A stretch of DNA of 64,000 bases, from NCBI GenBank assembly GCA_965250105.1, contig OZ252290.1, positions 682,001 through 746,000 of the forward strand, in the 5' to 3' direction. Shown piece after piece: positions 16,798-25,125 of this stretch; within the stretch, counting starts at the first letter, position 1; the number at the start of each line of letters is the position of its first letter. The DNA comes from JBCBSK01 sp965250105. GTDB taxonomy: Bacteria > Pseudomonadota > Alphaproteobacteria > Rhizobiales > Tepidamorphaceae. Position numbers and translations under genes: made by a program. Below the pieces are notes generated by a model, which was given only the letters and a program-made list of their open reading frames with translations, was not told the origin of the DNA and did not search any database.

Positions 16798-18225
16798 TCA
16801 CGGATCGAGCGCCACGATCTTTCCGGGATTCATGATGTCGAGCGGGTCAATGGCCTTCTTGATATGGCGCATCAGATCGACGCCATGGCCGAGTTCGCGC
16901 TCGAGATACTTCATCTTGCCCTGGCCGATGCCGTGTTCGCCGGTGCAGGTGCCTTCCATGGCGAGCGCGCGCTCGACCATGCGCTCGATGAAGGCCTCGA
17001 CGGTGGCGATCTCGGCCGGATCGGCGGGATCGATCAGCGGCAGGACGTGGAAGTTCCCGTCGCCGACATGGCCGACGATCGGCGCGACAAGGCCGAGTTC
17101 GTCGATCTCGCGGCGGGTTTCCTCGATGCAGTCGGCGAGCCGCGAGATCGGCACGCAGACATCGGTCGAGATGCCGCGCGCGCCGGGCCGCAATTGCAGC
17201 GCCGCCCAATAAGCGTCGTGGCGCGCCTGCCACAGCTTGGTGCGCGCCTCGGTCTCGGTGGCCCAGGCCAGGGTGCCGCCGCCATGCATCTCGGCGATCT
17301 CGGTGAAGAAGGCGACCTGTTCGGCGACATGGGCTTCCGAGCCGTGGAATTCGACGAAAAGCGTCGGCGTCTCGGCGAGTTCGAGATTGGAATAGGCGTT
17401 GCAGGCCTTGACCTGAAGCGGGTCGAGCAACTCGATCCGGGCGATCGGAATGCCGGCCTGAATGGTCGCGATGACGGCGTCGCACGCCCCCTTGACGCTG
17501 TCGAAGGGGCAGACGCCGCCGGCGATGGTCTCGGGGATACCGTGCAGTTTCAGCGTCAGTTCGGTGATGATGCCGAGCGTACCCTCGGATCCGATCAGAA
17601 GCCGGGTGAGATCGTAGCCGGCCGACGATTTCCGGGCGCGGCGCGCCGTGGTCACGATCCGGCCATCCGGCATCACGGCCTTCAACGCGATGACATTGTC
17701 GCGCATCGTGCCGTAGCGCACCGCATTGGTGCCCGACGCCCGCGTCGCGGCCATGCCGCCGAGGCTCGCATCGGCGCCCGGATCGATCGGGAAGAACAGC
17801 CCCCGATCGCGCAGATAGGCATTCAGCTCCTTGCGCGTCACCCCGGCCTGGACCGTGCAGTCGAGGTCTTCGGGCGAGACCGACAGGACCGCGTTCATCT
17901 GGCTGCAATCGATCGAGATGCCGCCATGGGGCGCGTTGACATGGCCTTCGAGCGAGGTGCCGGTGCCGAAGGCGATGACCGGCACGCGATGCTCGGCGCA
18001 CAAGGCGACGACATCGGCGACTTCCTCGGTCGACTGAGCGAAGACGACCCCATCGGGCCGCTGATTGGCGAGCAGCGTCGTGGTGTGGCCATGCTGCTCG
18101 CGCACGCTGTCGGATGTCGACAGCCGGTTGTGAAAGCGCGGCTTGAGCGCCTCGATCACCTGGGCGACAGCGGCCGGCGCGTCGCGGTCTCGATCATGTG
18201 CCAGTGCCATCCGGAAATCCCGCAT
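16798..18225 (-). CDS. FAD-linked oxidase, D-lactate dehydrogenase (cytochrome) type
   Basis: A 475-residue flavoprotein of the FAD_binding_4/FAD-oxidase_C (VAO) class. The FAD-binding domain carries PVIAFGTGTSLEGHVNAPHGG and the PGADASLGGMAATRASGTNAVRYGTMRDNV block, very characteristic of D-lactate dehydrogenase (LDHD). The C-terminal domain has VGHVDGDGNFH-like GHVGDGNFHVLP and the closing GTCTGEHGIGQGK and MNPGKIV. Glycolate oxidase GlcD is the nearest alternative, but no glcE or glcF partner is present. The expected reaction is oxidation of D-lactate (or another D-2-hydroxy acid) with electrons to cytochrome c or quinone. Starts at 18225 or 18207 are both possible. It is divergent from the thioesterase gene, and a TGGTC-ATC-GACCA palindrome lies in the shared 203-bp promoter region. 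Confidence 0.88.
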   Translation of the reverse strand: MRDFRMALAHDRDRDAPAAVAQVIEALKPRFHNRLSTSDSVREQHGHTTTLLANQRPDGVVFAQSTEEVADVVALCAEHRVPVIAFGTGTSLEGHVNAPHGGISIDCSQMNAVLSVSPEDLDCTVQAGVTRKELNAYLRDRGLFFPIDPGADASLGGMAATRASGTNAVRYGTMRDNVIALKAVMPDGRIVTTARRARKSSAGYDLTRLLIGSEGTLGIITELTLKLHGIPETIAGGVCPFDSVKGACDAVIATIQAGIPIARIELLDPLQVKACNAYSNLELAETPTLFVEFHGSEAHVAEQVAFFTEIAEMHGGGTLAWATETEARTKLWQARHDAYWAALQLRPGARGISTDVCVPISRLADCIEETRREIDELGLVAPIVGHVGDGNFHVLPLIDPADPAEIATVEAFIERMVERALAMEGTCTGEHGIGQGKMKYLERELGHGVDLMRHIKKAIDPLDIMNPGKIVALDP

Positions 18226-18265
18226 TCCGTTTACGCGCCGTCAGCGCATATCATCCATTTGCGTC

Positions 18266-18278
18266 TGGTCATCGACCA
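18266..18278. promoter_or_regulatory. Small palindrome in divergent promoter region
   Basis: TGGTC-ATC-GACCA is a perfect inverted repeat in the 203 bp between the divergent D-lactate-dehydrogenase-type gene and the thioesterase gene. FCD-type GntR regulators such as LldR and PdhR bind TGGT/ACCA half-sites, usually more closely spaced. The role is an inference and no regulator gene is adjacent. Confidence 0.3.
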
Positions 18279-18428
18279 TAACAGGCAGACCGGGGCAAGA
18301 ATATGCATATCCGCGCGCGGCATGCATCACCGGCCGGCCCCGGTCCGGAAACGCGCGATCCGAGCCGCGACAAATCTCTGCGGGACCCATGCGGGCGCCG
18401 CGCGACATCCCGAAGGAGAGACTTTTCC

Positions 18429-18962
18429 ATGTCCGATCCGGCCCCGACGTCCGACAGCGCGGCACCCGCCGCCACCGGCACCCCCGACGCATCGGTGCTG
18501 TTCCGCACGCCGGTCATGCGCGTCGAGGACGACTGGGTCGACTATAACGGCCATCTCAACATGGCGTTCTACAATGTCCTGTTCGACAAGGCCGTCGACC
18601 AGGCGATGACCGGTTTCGGCATCGGCCCGGACTATCTACCGACCACCGGCTGCTCGATCTTCACCGCCGAAACCCATGTCACCTATCTGCGCGAAGTGCA
18701 TGGCGGCGACCCGGTCCGCGTCGATGTCCGCGTCATCGACTGCGACGCCAAGCGGCTGCATCTCTTCGAGGAATTGTATCATGCCGAGGACGGGTTCCTC
18801 TCGGCGACGCTCGAACAGATGCTGCTGCATGTCGACATGACGGCAAAGAAGGTGTCGCCCTGGCCCGATGCGGTCCTCGATCGGCTGGAGCGGGCCAAGG
18901 CCGAACACAACGCCCTGCCCCGACCGGCACAGATCGGACGGACCATCGGCATCCGCCGCTGA
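18429..18962 (+). CDS. Hotdog-fold acyl-CoA thioesterase
   Basis: A 177-residue protein with a single hotdog (4HBT-type) domain. About 25 disordered N-terminal residues precede DDWVDYNGHLNMAFYNVLFDKAVD, the usual active-site helix region with the DYNGHLN motif. A later stretch (ETHVTYLREVHGGDPVRVDVRV) corresponds to the central strand. Thioesterases of this subgroup hydrolyse acyl-CoAs, including betainyl-CoA in carnitine degradation, but no carnitine dehydrogenase gene is nearby, so the substrate is open. The ATG at 18429 has AAGGAGAG upstream, an excellent site; the frame is open to 18303 but without one. Confidence 0.85.
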   Translation: MSDPAPTSDSAAPAATGTPDASVLFRTPVMRVEDDWVDYNGHLNMAFYNVLFDKAVDQAMTGFGIGPDYLPTTGCSIFTAETHVTYLREVHGGDPVRVDVRVIDCDAKRLHLFEELYHAEDGFLSATLEQMLLHVDMTAKKVSPWPDAVLDRLERAKAEHNALPRPAQIGRTIGIRR

Positions 18963-19009
18963 CGGCCGGCTCTCTGGCGGCTAACGACACGGGATAGGGG
19001 CTCGGACAT

Positions 19010-20668
19010 ATGGCGCGGCCGGTTCTTCGAGCGATCAGACGGACGGTTTCGGTACTGGTTGCCGCCGCGCGCGACTGGGCGACGCCGAACCTGCGCGTCT
19101 TCCAGCGCGAAAAGCGCGCGCTGATCTGGGGGCTGGCCATCGGGGTCGGCCTTCTGGCGGCGCTTGGCGCCATCGGCTTCCGCGCTTTGATCGGCGGCAT
19201 CCAATATCTCTGGACCGGCACGGCGAGCGAGCGCGTCGTGGTCCATGTCGAGCTGCTGCCCTGGTGGGTGATCCTGCTGGTGCCGGCGGCGGCCGGGCTC
19301 GTCGTCGGACTGATGCTCGAATATCTGATGCCAGGCAAGCGCGCCGAATCCGTCGCCGACGTGATCGAGGCACGCAATTTCCAGACCCGCCGGCTGACCC
19401 TGCGCACCGGGCTTCTCAGCGCGCTCGTTTCGGCCATCTCGCTCGGCGGCGGGGCGAGCGCGGGGCGCGAGGGACCGGTCGTCCATCTCGGCGCGACGCT
19501 GGCCGTCGCCCTCGGCCGGCTGTTTCAACTGCCCGCCTCGGGCCACCGGATCATCCTGGCCTCCGGCGTCGCGGCCGCCGTATCGGCCTCGTTCAACGCG
19601 CCGATCGCCGGTGTCCTGTTCGCCCATGAGGTCATTCTCGGCCACTACGCTCTGTCGGCCTTCGTTCCGATCGTCATCGCCTCGGTCATCGCCACCGTGC
19701 TGTCGCGGCTGTGGTTCGGCGACTTTCCCGCCTTCTTCATCCCCGAATACCAGATCACCTCCTATTGGGAGGTGCCGGCCTTCGTCCTGCTCGGCATCAC
19801 CTGCGCGGCGGTGGCGATCCTGTTTCAGTTCGCCATCATGATGGCCGACTGGACCGCCCGCAACATCACCATCCCGCTGATCCTGCGCCCGGTGATCGGC
19901 GGGCTGATGGTCGGCGCCATCGCGATCTTCCTGCCCGACGTCCTGGGCGTCGGCTACGAGGCGACCGACCAGGCGCTGAAACAGACCCTGCCGCTCGACA
20001 TGCTGCTGATGCTGCTCTTCGCCAAGACCGCCGCGACCGCGATCACGCTGGCAAGCCGGTTCGGCGGCGGCATCTTCTCGCCCTCGCTCTACATTGGCGC
20101 GATGGCCGGTGGCGCCTTCGGACTGATCGCCGCGTCGGTGTTCCCGGAGTTCTCGTCGAGCGCCGGGCTCTACGCCATTCTCGGCATGGGGGCGGTGGCG
20201 GCCGCGGTATTGGGCGCGCCGATCTCGACCACCGTCATCGTGTTCGAACTGACCGGCGGCTATGCCATGACGCTGGCGCTTTTGTTGACCGTGTCGATCT
20301 CCAACGGGCTGACCCAGGCCGTGCATGGCCGCAGCTATTTCCACTGGCAATTGGAAAGCCGTGGCCTGTTCCTGCAGGAAGGCGCACACCGGCGCATCAT
20401 CCGCAGCGTCCGGGTGACCGACTTCATGCGCCATCTCGGCGACGGCGACGCGCCCGATCCTTTCGACCCCGAGGCGAGCGACCTCTTCCTGATGCCGGGC
20501 GACACGCTGGAAGCCGCCCTGAGACGGTTCGACCATTCCGGCGCCACCATCATCCCCGTCGTCGACGATCGGGATGCCACCCGCATCGTCGGCTACGCCC
20601 ACCATGTCGACGCGCTGTCGTCCTTCACCAAGCATCTGATCGACGCCAATGTCGAGGAACACCGCTAG
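19010..20668 (+). CDS. CLC-family chloride channel/transporter with C-terminal CBS-like region
   Basis: A 552-residue integral membrane protein of the CLC family. Residues 35-430 contain the helical core. The gating glutamate is Glu154 in SAGREGPVV; the N-terminal ends of the pore helices include FGGGIFSPSLYIGAMAGG, and ELTGGYAMT supplies the central tyrosine. The usual GSGIP selectivity motif appears as AESVA (about 112-116). The internal proton-glutamate of exchangers is Val208 in FAHEVILGHY, as in CLC channels, so passive chloride conduction is possible. Residues after about 470 resemble part of a CBS domain (LEAALRRFDHSGATIIPVVDD). It starts 48 bp after the thioesterase gene and is followed closely by a GNAT gene. 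Confidence 0.9.
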   Translation: MARPVLRAIRRTVSVLVAAARDWATPNLRVFQREKRALIWGLAIGVGLLAALGAIGFRALIGGIQYLWTGTASERVVVHVELLPWWVILLVPAAAGLVVGLMLEYLMPGKRAESVADVIEARNFQTRRLTLRTGLLSALVSAISLGGGASAGREGPVVHLGATLAVALGRLFQLPASGHRIILASGVAAAVSASFNAPIAGVLFAHEVILGHYALSAFVPIVIASVIATVLSRLWFGDFPAFFIPEYQITSYWEVPAFVLLGITCAAVAILFQFAIMMADWTARNITIPLILRPVIGGLMVGAIAIFLPDVLGVGYEATDQALKQTLPLDMLLMLLFAKTAATAITLASRFGGGIFSPSLYIGAMAGGAFGLIAASVFPEFSSSAGLYAILGMGAVAAAVLGAPISTTVIVFELTGGYAMTLALLLTVSISNGLTQAVHGRSYFHWQLESRGLFLQEGAHRRIIRSVRVTDFMRHLGDGDAPDPFDPEASDLFLMPGDTLEAALRRFDHSGATIIPVVDDRDATRIVGYAHHVDALSSFTKHLIDANVEEHR

Positions 20669-20677
20669 AGCGCTTGA

Positions 20678-21139
20678 ATGAACATCCGCACAGCTCATAT
20701 CGACGAGGCCGACAGCGTCGCGGCCCTTCTTCGCGACAGCATCCGCACGCTCTGCGGTCCCGATCACGGCAACGATCCCGCCATCGTCGACGCCTGGACG
20801 GCCAACAAGACAAGGGACGAGGTCGCGCGATGGATCGAGGCGCCGGGAACCATCATTCTCGTCGCGCGCTCGGATGACGGAATTGTCGGGGTCGGCGGCT
20901 ACAGCCCGAACGGCACAATTCTCCTGAACTATGTCGCGCCGGCGCACCGCTTCCAGGGCATCAGCAAGGAATTGCTGCGGCACATGGAGGCGGCGTTGCG
21001 CGGGCTCGGTGTCGAAACCGGGCGGCTGACCAGTTCCGAAACGGCGCGGTCCTTTTACCTGTCGGCCGGCTGGACGGCGGATGGCCCGCCCGAACGCCAT
21101 GGCGGACGGACCGGACATCCGATGCACAAGCGCCTTTGA
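20678..21139 (+). CDS. GNAT-family N-acetyltransferase
   Basis: A 153-residue protein with the GNAT fold: N-terminal IRTAHIDEADSVAALLRDSI, a central strand (IVGVGGYSPNGTILLNYVAP), and the acetyl-CoA loop region HRFQGISKELLRHMEAALRGLG, a variant of the Q/RxxGxG/A loop. The C-terminus SFYLSAGW is typical of the family. It starts 9 bp after the CLC stop, with no good ribosome-binding site, so translation may be coupled. The substrate (small molecule, peptide or amine) cannot be told. Confidence 0.85.
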   Translation: MNIRTAHIDEADSVAALLRDSIRTLCGPDHGNDPAIVDAWTANKTRDEVARWIEAPGTIILVARSDDGIVGVGGYSPNGTILLNYVAPAHRFQGISKELLRHMEAALRGLGVETGRLTSSETARSFYLSAGWTADGPPERHGGRTGHPMHKRL

Positions 21140-21235
21140 ACGGCGTAGGGTCCGAACCCTAGAAGCGGGCGCCGGAAACCGCCATATTCCGAAGATGATC
21201 TGTCAATCCGAATCACCTGTCCGGTGTCCGGCATC

Positions 21236-23584
21236 ATGAGCGAGCCCGCCCCCGCCACTACCGGCCCGATCTCGCAGCGCGCCATGGCGGCCGCCGCGCC
21301 GCAAACCCATCACGCCTATCTCGACGGGCTGAATGTCGAACAGCGCGACGCGGTCGAGACGCTCGACGGCCCGCTTCTCGTCTTGGCCGGCGCCGGCACC
21401 GGCAAGACGCGGGTGCTGACGACCCGCATCGCGCATTTGCTGGCGACGCGGCGCGCCTGGCCGGGCCAGATCCTCGCCGTGACCTTCACCAACAAGGCGG
21501 CGCGCGAGATGCGCGAGCGGGTGTCGGGTCTCATCGGTCAGTCGGTCGAGGGCATGCCCTGGCTCGGCACCTTCCATTCGATCGGCGTCAAGATCCTCAG
21601 GACCCATGCCGAACTGGTCGGCCTGAAGCGCGACTTCACGATCCTCGACACCGACGACCAGATCCGCCTGCTGAAACAGCTCATCCAGGCCGAGAATATC
21701 GACGAAAAGCGCTGGCCGGGACGCCATCTCGCGACCCTGATCGACGGCTGGAAGAACCGGGGGCTGGGTCCCGACGCGGTGCCGGCGGGCGAAGCCGCCG
21801 CCTTCGCCAATGGCCGCGGCGGTGATCTCTATCGCGACTATCAGACCCGGCTGAAGACCATCAACGCCGTCGATTTCGGCGACCTCCTGGTCGAAACGCT
21901 CGGATTGCTGCGCGACAATCCGGATGTCCTCGCCGATTATCACCGGAAGTTCCGCTACATCCTGGTCGACGAATATCAGGACACCAATGTCGCGCAATAT
22001 CTCTGGCTCAGGCTGTTGGCCCAGGGTTCGGGCAATGTGTGCTGCGTCGGCGACGACGACCAGTCGATCTATGGCTGGCGCGGCGCCGAGGTCGACAACA
22101 TATTGCGCTTCGAGAAGGACTTTCCCGGCGCCAAGGTGATCCGGCTCGAACGCAATTACCGCTCGACGCCGCATATCCTCAACGCCGCCTCCCATCTCAT
22201 CGCCCATAACGAGGACCGCCTCGGCAAGACGCTGCATACCGACGACGGCGAGGACGGCGAGAAGCTGACGGTGGCGTGTGCGTGGGATTCCGAGGAGGAG
22301 GTCCGCATCATCGGCGACGAAATCGAGCGCCTGCAGCGCGACGGCGCGTCGCTCGACGACATGGCGATCCTGGTACGCGCCTCGTTCCAGATGCGCGAAT
22401 TCGAGGACCGCTTCGTCACGCTCGGCCTCAACTACCGGGTCGTCGGCGGCCCGCGCTTCTATGAACGCGCCGAGATCCGCGACGCGCTGGCCTATTTCCG
22501 CGTCATCGCCCAGCCGGCCGACGATCTCGCCTTTGAACGCATCTTCAACACCCCGCGCCGTGGCCTGGGCAATGTGGCGCTGCAGACCGTGCACAGCCTG
22601 GCGCGCGCCCGGTCGCTGCCGCTGACCGAGGCCGCCCGCCTCCTGGTCGAGACCGAGGAGCTGAAACCGGCCGCGCGCCGCTCGCTAAAGGCGCTGCTCG
22701 ATGATTTCGACCGCTGGCGGGCGCAGCTCGAGACCCTGCCGCATACCGAACTGGCCGCCCAGGTGCTCGACGAGGCCGGCTATACCGAGATGTGGATGAA
22801 GGACAAGTCGGCCGACGCGCCGGGCCGGCTCGAAAACCTCAAGGAACTGATCCGTTCCATGGAGCCCTATGACACGCTGCCGGGCTTTCTCGAACATGTC
22901 AGCCTGGTGATGGACGCCGATCAGGACAAGGCGCTCGACGCGATCACGCTGATGACGCTGCATTCGGCCAAGGGGCTCGAATTCGATACCGTCTTCCTGC
23001 CCGGCTGGGAGGAGGGGCTGTTTCCGCATCAGCGGGCGCTCGACGAATCGGGCCGCGCCGGGCTCGAGGAAGAGCGCCGGCTGGCCTATGTCGGCATCAC
23101 CCGCGCCAAGAAACGCGCCAAGCTCTATTTCGCCACCAATCGCCGGGTGCACGGGCTGTGGCAGTCGAGCCAGCCCTCACGCTTTCTCGACGAACTGCCG
23201 CAAGACAGCGTCGATGTGGTGGAAACCGGTTCGGTGGCCGGCGCCTGGGGCTATGGCGGCTCGGCCTATATGGGCGGCGGCTACGGCAAGAGCCGGTTCG
23301 ATGACGACAGTTTCGGCTCGACCTATGACACGCCCGGCTGGCAACGCGCCAAAGCGCGCGGCATGGGCACGAAGACCGCAGCGTCGCGCGGGCCGTTGAC
23401 CATCGAAGGCGAGGTCCTGGCGCGGTCTACCGGAACGGAGACCAGCTTTTCGGTCGGCGAGCGCGTGTTCCACCAGAAATTCGGCTATGGCGCGGTGACC
23501 GGCATCGACGGCAACAAGCTGTCGGTCGATTTCGAGCATTCCGGCACCAAGCGCGTCCTCGACAGCTTCCTGGAACGGCATTGA
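21236..23584 (+). CDS. UvrD/PcrA-type superfamily 1 DNA helicase
   Basis: A 3'-5' DNA helicase of nucleotide excision and mismatch repair. The 782 residues carry the ordered SF1A motifs: AGAGTGKT (Walker A), FTNKAAREM (Ia), FHSIG, VDEYQDTN (Walker B, DEYQD), GDDDQSIYGWRGA, RNYRST, TLHSAKGLEFD and YVGITRAKK. The C-terminus ends in an SH3-like segment (GERVFHQKFGYGAVTGIDG), as in PcrA and UvrD, where it contacts RNA polymerase or MutL. Either ATG 21236 or the GTG at 21224 may start the protein; neither has a clear Shine-Dalgarno. A copy of a 66-bp repeat begins at its stop codon. The symbol is left blank because uvrD and pcrA are not separable here. Confidence 0.93.
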   Translation: MSEPAPATTGPISQRAMAAAAPQTHHAYLDGLNVEQRDAVETLDGPLLVLAGAGTGKTRVLTTRIAHLLATRRAWPGQILAVTFTNKAAREMRERVSGLIGQSVEGMPWLGTFHSIGVKILRTHAELVGLKRDFTILDTDDQIRLLKQLIQAENIDEKRWPGRHLATLIDGWKNRGLGPDAVPAGEAAAFANGRGGDLYRDYQTRLKTINAVDFGDLLVETLGLLRDNPDVLADYHRKFRYILVDEYQDTNVAQYLWLRLLAQGSGNVCCVGDDDQSIYGWRGAEVDNILRFEKDFPGAKVIRLERNYRSTPHILNAASHLIAHNEDRLGKTLHTDDGEDGEKLTVACAWDSEEEVRIIGDEIERLQRDGASLDDMAILVRASFQMREFEDRFVTLGLNYRVVGGPRFYERAEIRDALAYFRVIAQPADDLAFERIFNTPRRGLGNVALQTVHSLARARSLPLTEAARLLVETEELKPAARRSLKALLDDFDRWRAQLETLPHTELAAQVLDEAGYTEMWMKDKSADAPGRLENLKELIRSMEPYDTLPGFLEHVSLVMDADQDKALDAITLMTLHSAKGLEFDTVFLPGWEEGLFPHQRALDESGRAGLEEERRLAYVGITRAKKRAKLYFATNRRVHGLWQSSQPSRFLDELPQDSVDVVETGSVAGAWGYGGSAYMGGGYGKSRFDDDSFGSTYDTPGWQRAKARGMGTKTAASRGPLTIEGEVLARSTGTETSFSVGERVFHQKFGYGAVTGIDGNKLSVDFEHSGTKRVLDSFLERH

Positions 23585-23648
23585 CCCCCTCATCCAAGGA
23601 CACCCATCTCCAGTTCCCGCCGGCGGGAGAGGGATGGGGTAAGGGGGA
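23583..23648. repeat. 66-bp palindromic repeat, copy 1
   Basis: It begins at the helicase stop codon and lies before prmA. Shared blocks with the copy at 39219-39286 (there on the opposite strand) include CCAAGGACAC and GGGAGAGGG-TGGGGT-AGGG. The element is an imperfect palindrome around CCCGCCGGCGGG. It could act as a terminator or RNA-stability hairpin. Confidence 0.7.
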
Positions 23649-23693
23649 CGCGGCCGTCCCTCACCCATGAGGCAGAAGGATGCCGCGAAGCCC

Positions 23694-24563
23694 ATGTTCG
23701 CCCTGAAATATGACGTCGGGGACGCCGACACCGCGGACCGGGTCACCGACCTGCTCCTGGCGCTGATCGAGCCGGAGACGTCGGCGGCCTCGTCGCTCGA
23801 AATCGACGGCAAATGGTCGGTCGAGGCCTATTACACCGACGCGCCCGATCTCGACCGGCTAACCGCCGTGCTGACCGACGGGCTCGGCGGCGATGCCGGC
23901 GCCATCGGCACGCCCGTGCTGACCCAGCTCGCCCCGACCGACTGGGTGCGCAAAAGCCTCGACGGCCTGCCGCCGGTGCGCGCCGGCCGCTTCGTCGTGC
24001 ATGGCCAACACGATCGCGCCTTCGTCCGGCCCAACGAGATCGGCATCGAGATCGAGGCGGGGCTCGCTTTCGGCACCGGCCATCACGGCACCACCAAGGG
24101 CTGTCTTCTGGCGCTCGACCGTGAGCTGAAACAGCGGACGCCGCGCGGCGTGCTCGACATGGGCACCGGCACGGGCGTTCTCGCCATCGCGGCCTGCCGC
24201 GCGGTGCCGGCGCGCGCGCTCGGGCTCGATATCGACCCGGTGGCGGTCGCGGTGGCGCGGGAGAATGTGCGCAACAATGGCGTCGCGCCCTATGTCCATC
24301 TGGCGGTCGGCGGGCGACCGGACCTCGCCATTGCCCGCGATCAGGCCCCCTATGACCTGATCTTCGCCAATATCCTCGCCCATCCGCTGGTCGAGATGGC
24401 GACGGGCCTGTCGCGGCTCGTGGCGCCCGGCGGGGCGGTCATCCTGTCGGGACTCCTGACCTGGCAGGGCCGTTTCGTCGAAGCCGCCTGGCGCAATCGC
24501 GGGCTCACCCTCGACCAGCGCATCGACCTCGACGGCTGGCGCACGCTGGTGATGCGGCGCTAG
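23694..24563 (+). CDS. prmA: Ribosomal protein L11 methyltransferase PrmA
   Basis: A SAM-dependent methyltransferase that trimethylates lysines and the N-terminus of L11. About 289 residues. The N-terminal part is a substrate-recognition domain; the catalytic domain opens with GLAFGTGHHGTT (the PrmA signature) and LDMGTGTGVLAI (SAM motif I). FANILAHPL, the NxxxxPL-type motif, follows. The start is uncertain: ATG 23694 gives MFALKYDVG, and ATG 23667 adds nine residues (MRQKDAAKP). It is followed by a bidirectional terminator at 24604-24638. Confidence 0.9.
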   Translation: MFALKYDVGDADTADRVTDLLLALIEPETSAASSLEIDGKWSVEAYYTDAPDLDRLTAVLTDGLGGDAGAIGTPVLTQLAPTDWVRKSLDGLPPVRAGRFVVHGQHDRAFVRPNEIGIEIEAGLAFGTGHHGTTKGCLLALDRELKQRTPRGVLDMGTGTGVLAIAACRAVPARALGLDIDPVAVAVARENVRNNGVAPYVHLAVGGRPDLAIARDQAPYDLIFANILAHPLVEMATGLSRLVAPGGAVILSGLLTWQGRFVEAAWRNRGLTLDQRIDLDGWRTLVMRR

Positions 24564-24603
24564 ACGCGGATGCGACGCGCCGAGGTGTCCGCAACGGCTC
24601 AAA

Positions 24604-24638
24604 AAAGCCGGGGCATGGTCGGACCAAGCCCCGGCTTT
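24604..24638. terminator. Bidirectional intrinsic terminator
   Basis: An 11-bp perfect stem (AAAGCCGGGGC with GCCCCGGCTTT) flanked by A-rich and T-rich ends serves both prmA on the plus strand and the small minus-strand gene at 24657-24869. It is one of the few clear factor-independent terminators in the window. Confidence 0.85.
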
Positions 24639-24656
24639 CTTCAGATCAACGTCAAG

Positions 24657-24869
24657 TCAGAGACCCAGCGTTTCCCGGGTCGTGCCGGCGCGTTCGAATT
24701 CCGACAGCAGGTGGTCGGGCAGGTATTGGCTGACCCGGCGCCGTGCTTCGGCTTCGCGGGCCCGCACCATGTGATCGAAGATCCGGGCCAGAAGGCCGCC
24801 CGTCGCATCGGCGATGGCGGCCACGCGGGCATTCGAGAAATCGGCAGGGGTTGTGGCTTGAGTGCTCAT
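24657..24869 (-). CDS. Small hypothetical protein (70 aa)
   Basis: I do not recognise this protein. It is 70 residues long, mainly helical, with an Ala/Thr-rich start and a charged middle (MVRAREAEARRRVSQYL). The C-terminus LPDHLLSEFERAGTTRETLGL recalls, only loosely, the end of DUF1127 proteins. Support for a real gene is good: AGGAG lies 8 nt before the ATG, codon use is like that of its neighbours, and a strong terminator begins 19 nt after the stop. It is a free-standing single gene, divergent from the aminopeptidase. No signal peptide or membrane segment is apparent. Confidence 0.65.
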   Translation of the reverse strand: MSTQATTPADFSNARVAAIADATGGLLARIFDHMVRAREAEARRRVSQYLPDHLLSEFERAGTTRETLGL

Positions 24870-25041
24870 GTTTCGCTCCTAACTGGTCAATCGACAGCGC
24901 GGGTAGTCGCCGCGCCAGATCGCCCCGTCTCGGTGCGCATTTCTTCCCTTGAGCGAAAAGGTAAGCATCACTGCCCTTGTTGAGAACCCGCGCCCGACGC
25001 ATGTCCAACATGCGCTTTTCGCAACTGCGAAATGGCTGGCG

Positions 25042-25056
25042 TTAACCCTTGCTTAG
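25042..25056. promoter_or_regulatory. CtrA-like box upstream of the aminopeptidase gene
   Basis: TTAA-N7-TTAG differs in one base from the CtrA consensus TTAA-N7-TTAA. It lies in the 256 bp between two divergent genes. A one-mismatch site is not rare, so this is only a candidate. Confidence 0.25.
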
Positions 25057-25125
25057 TGGCGCGCGAGGGGCCGATCGCGACCGCCATGCTTGGCAAGGGG
25101 TCGGGGTGCGCGCTAAAGAGCCATC

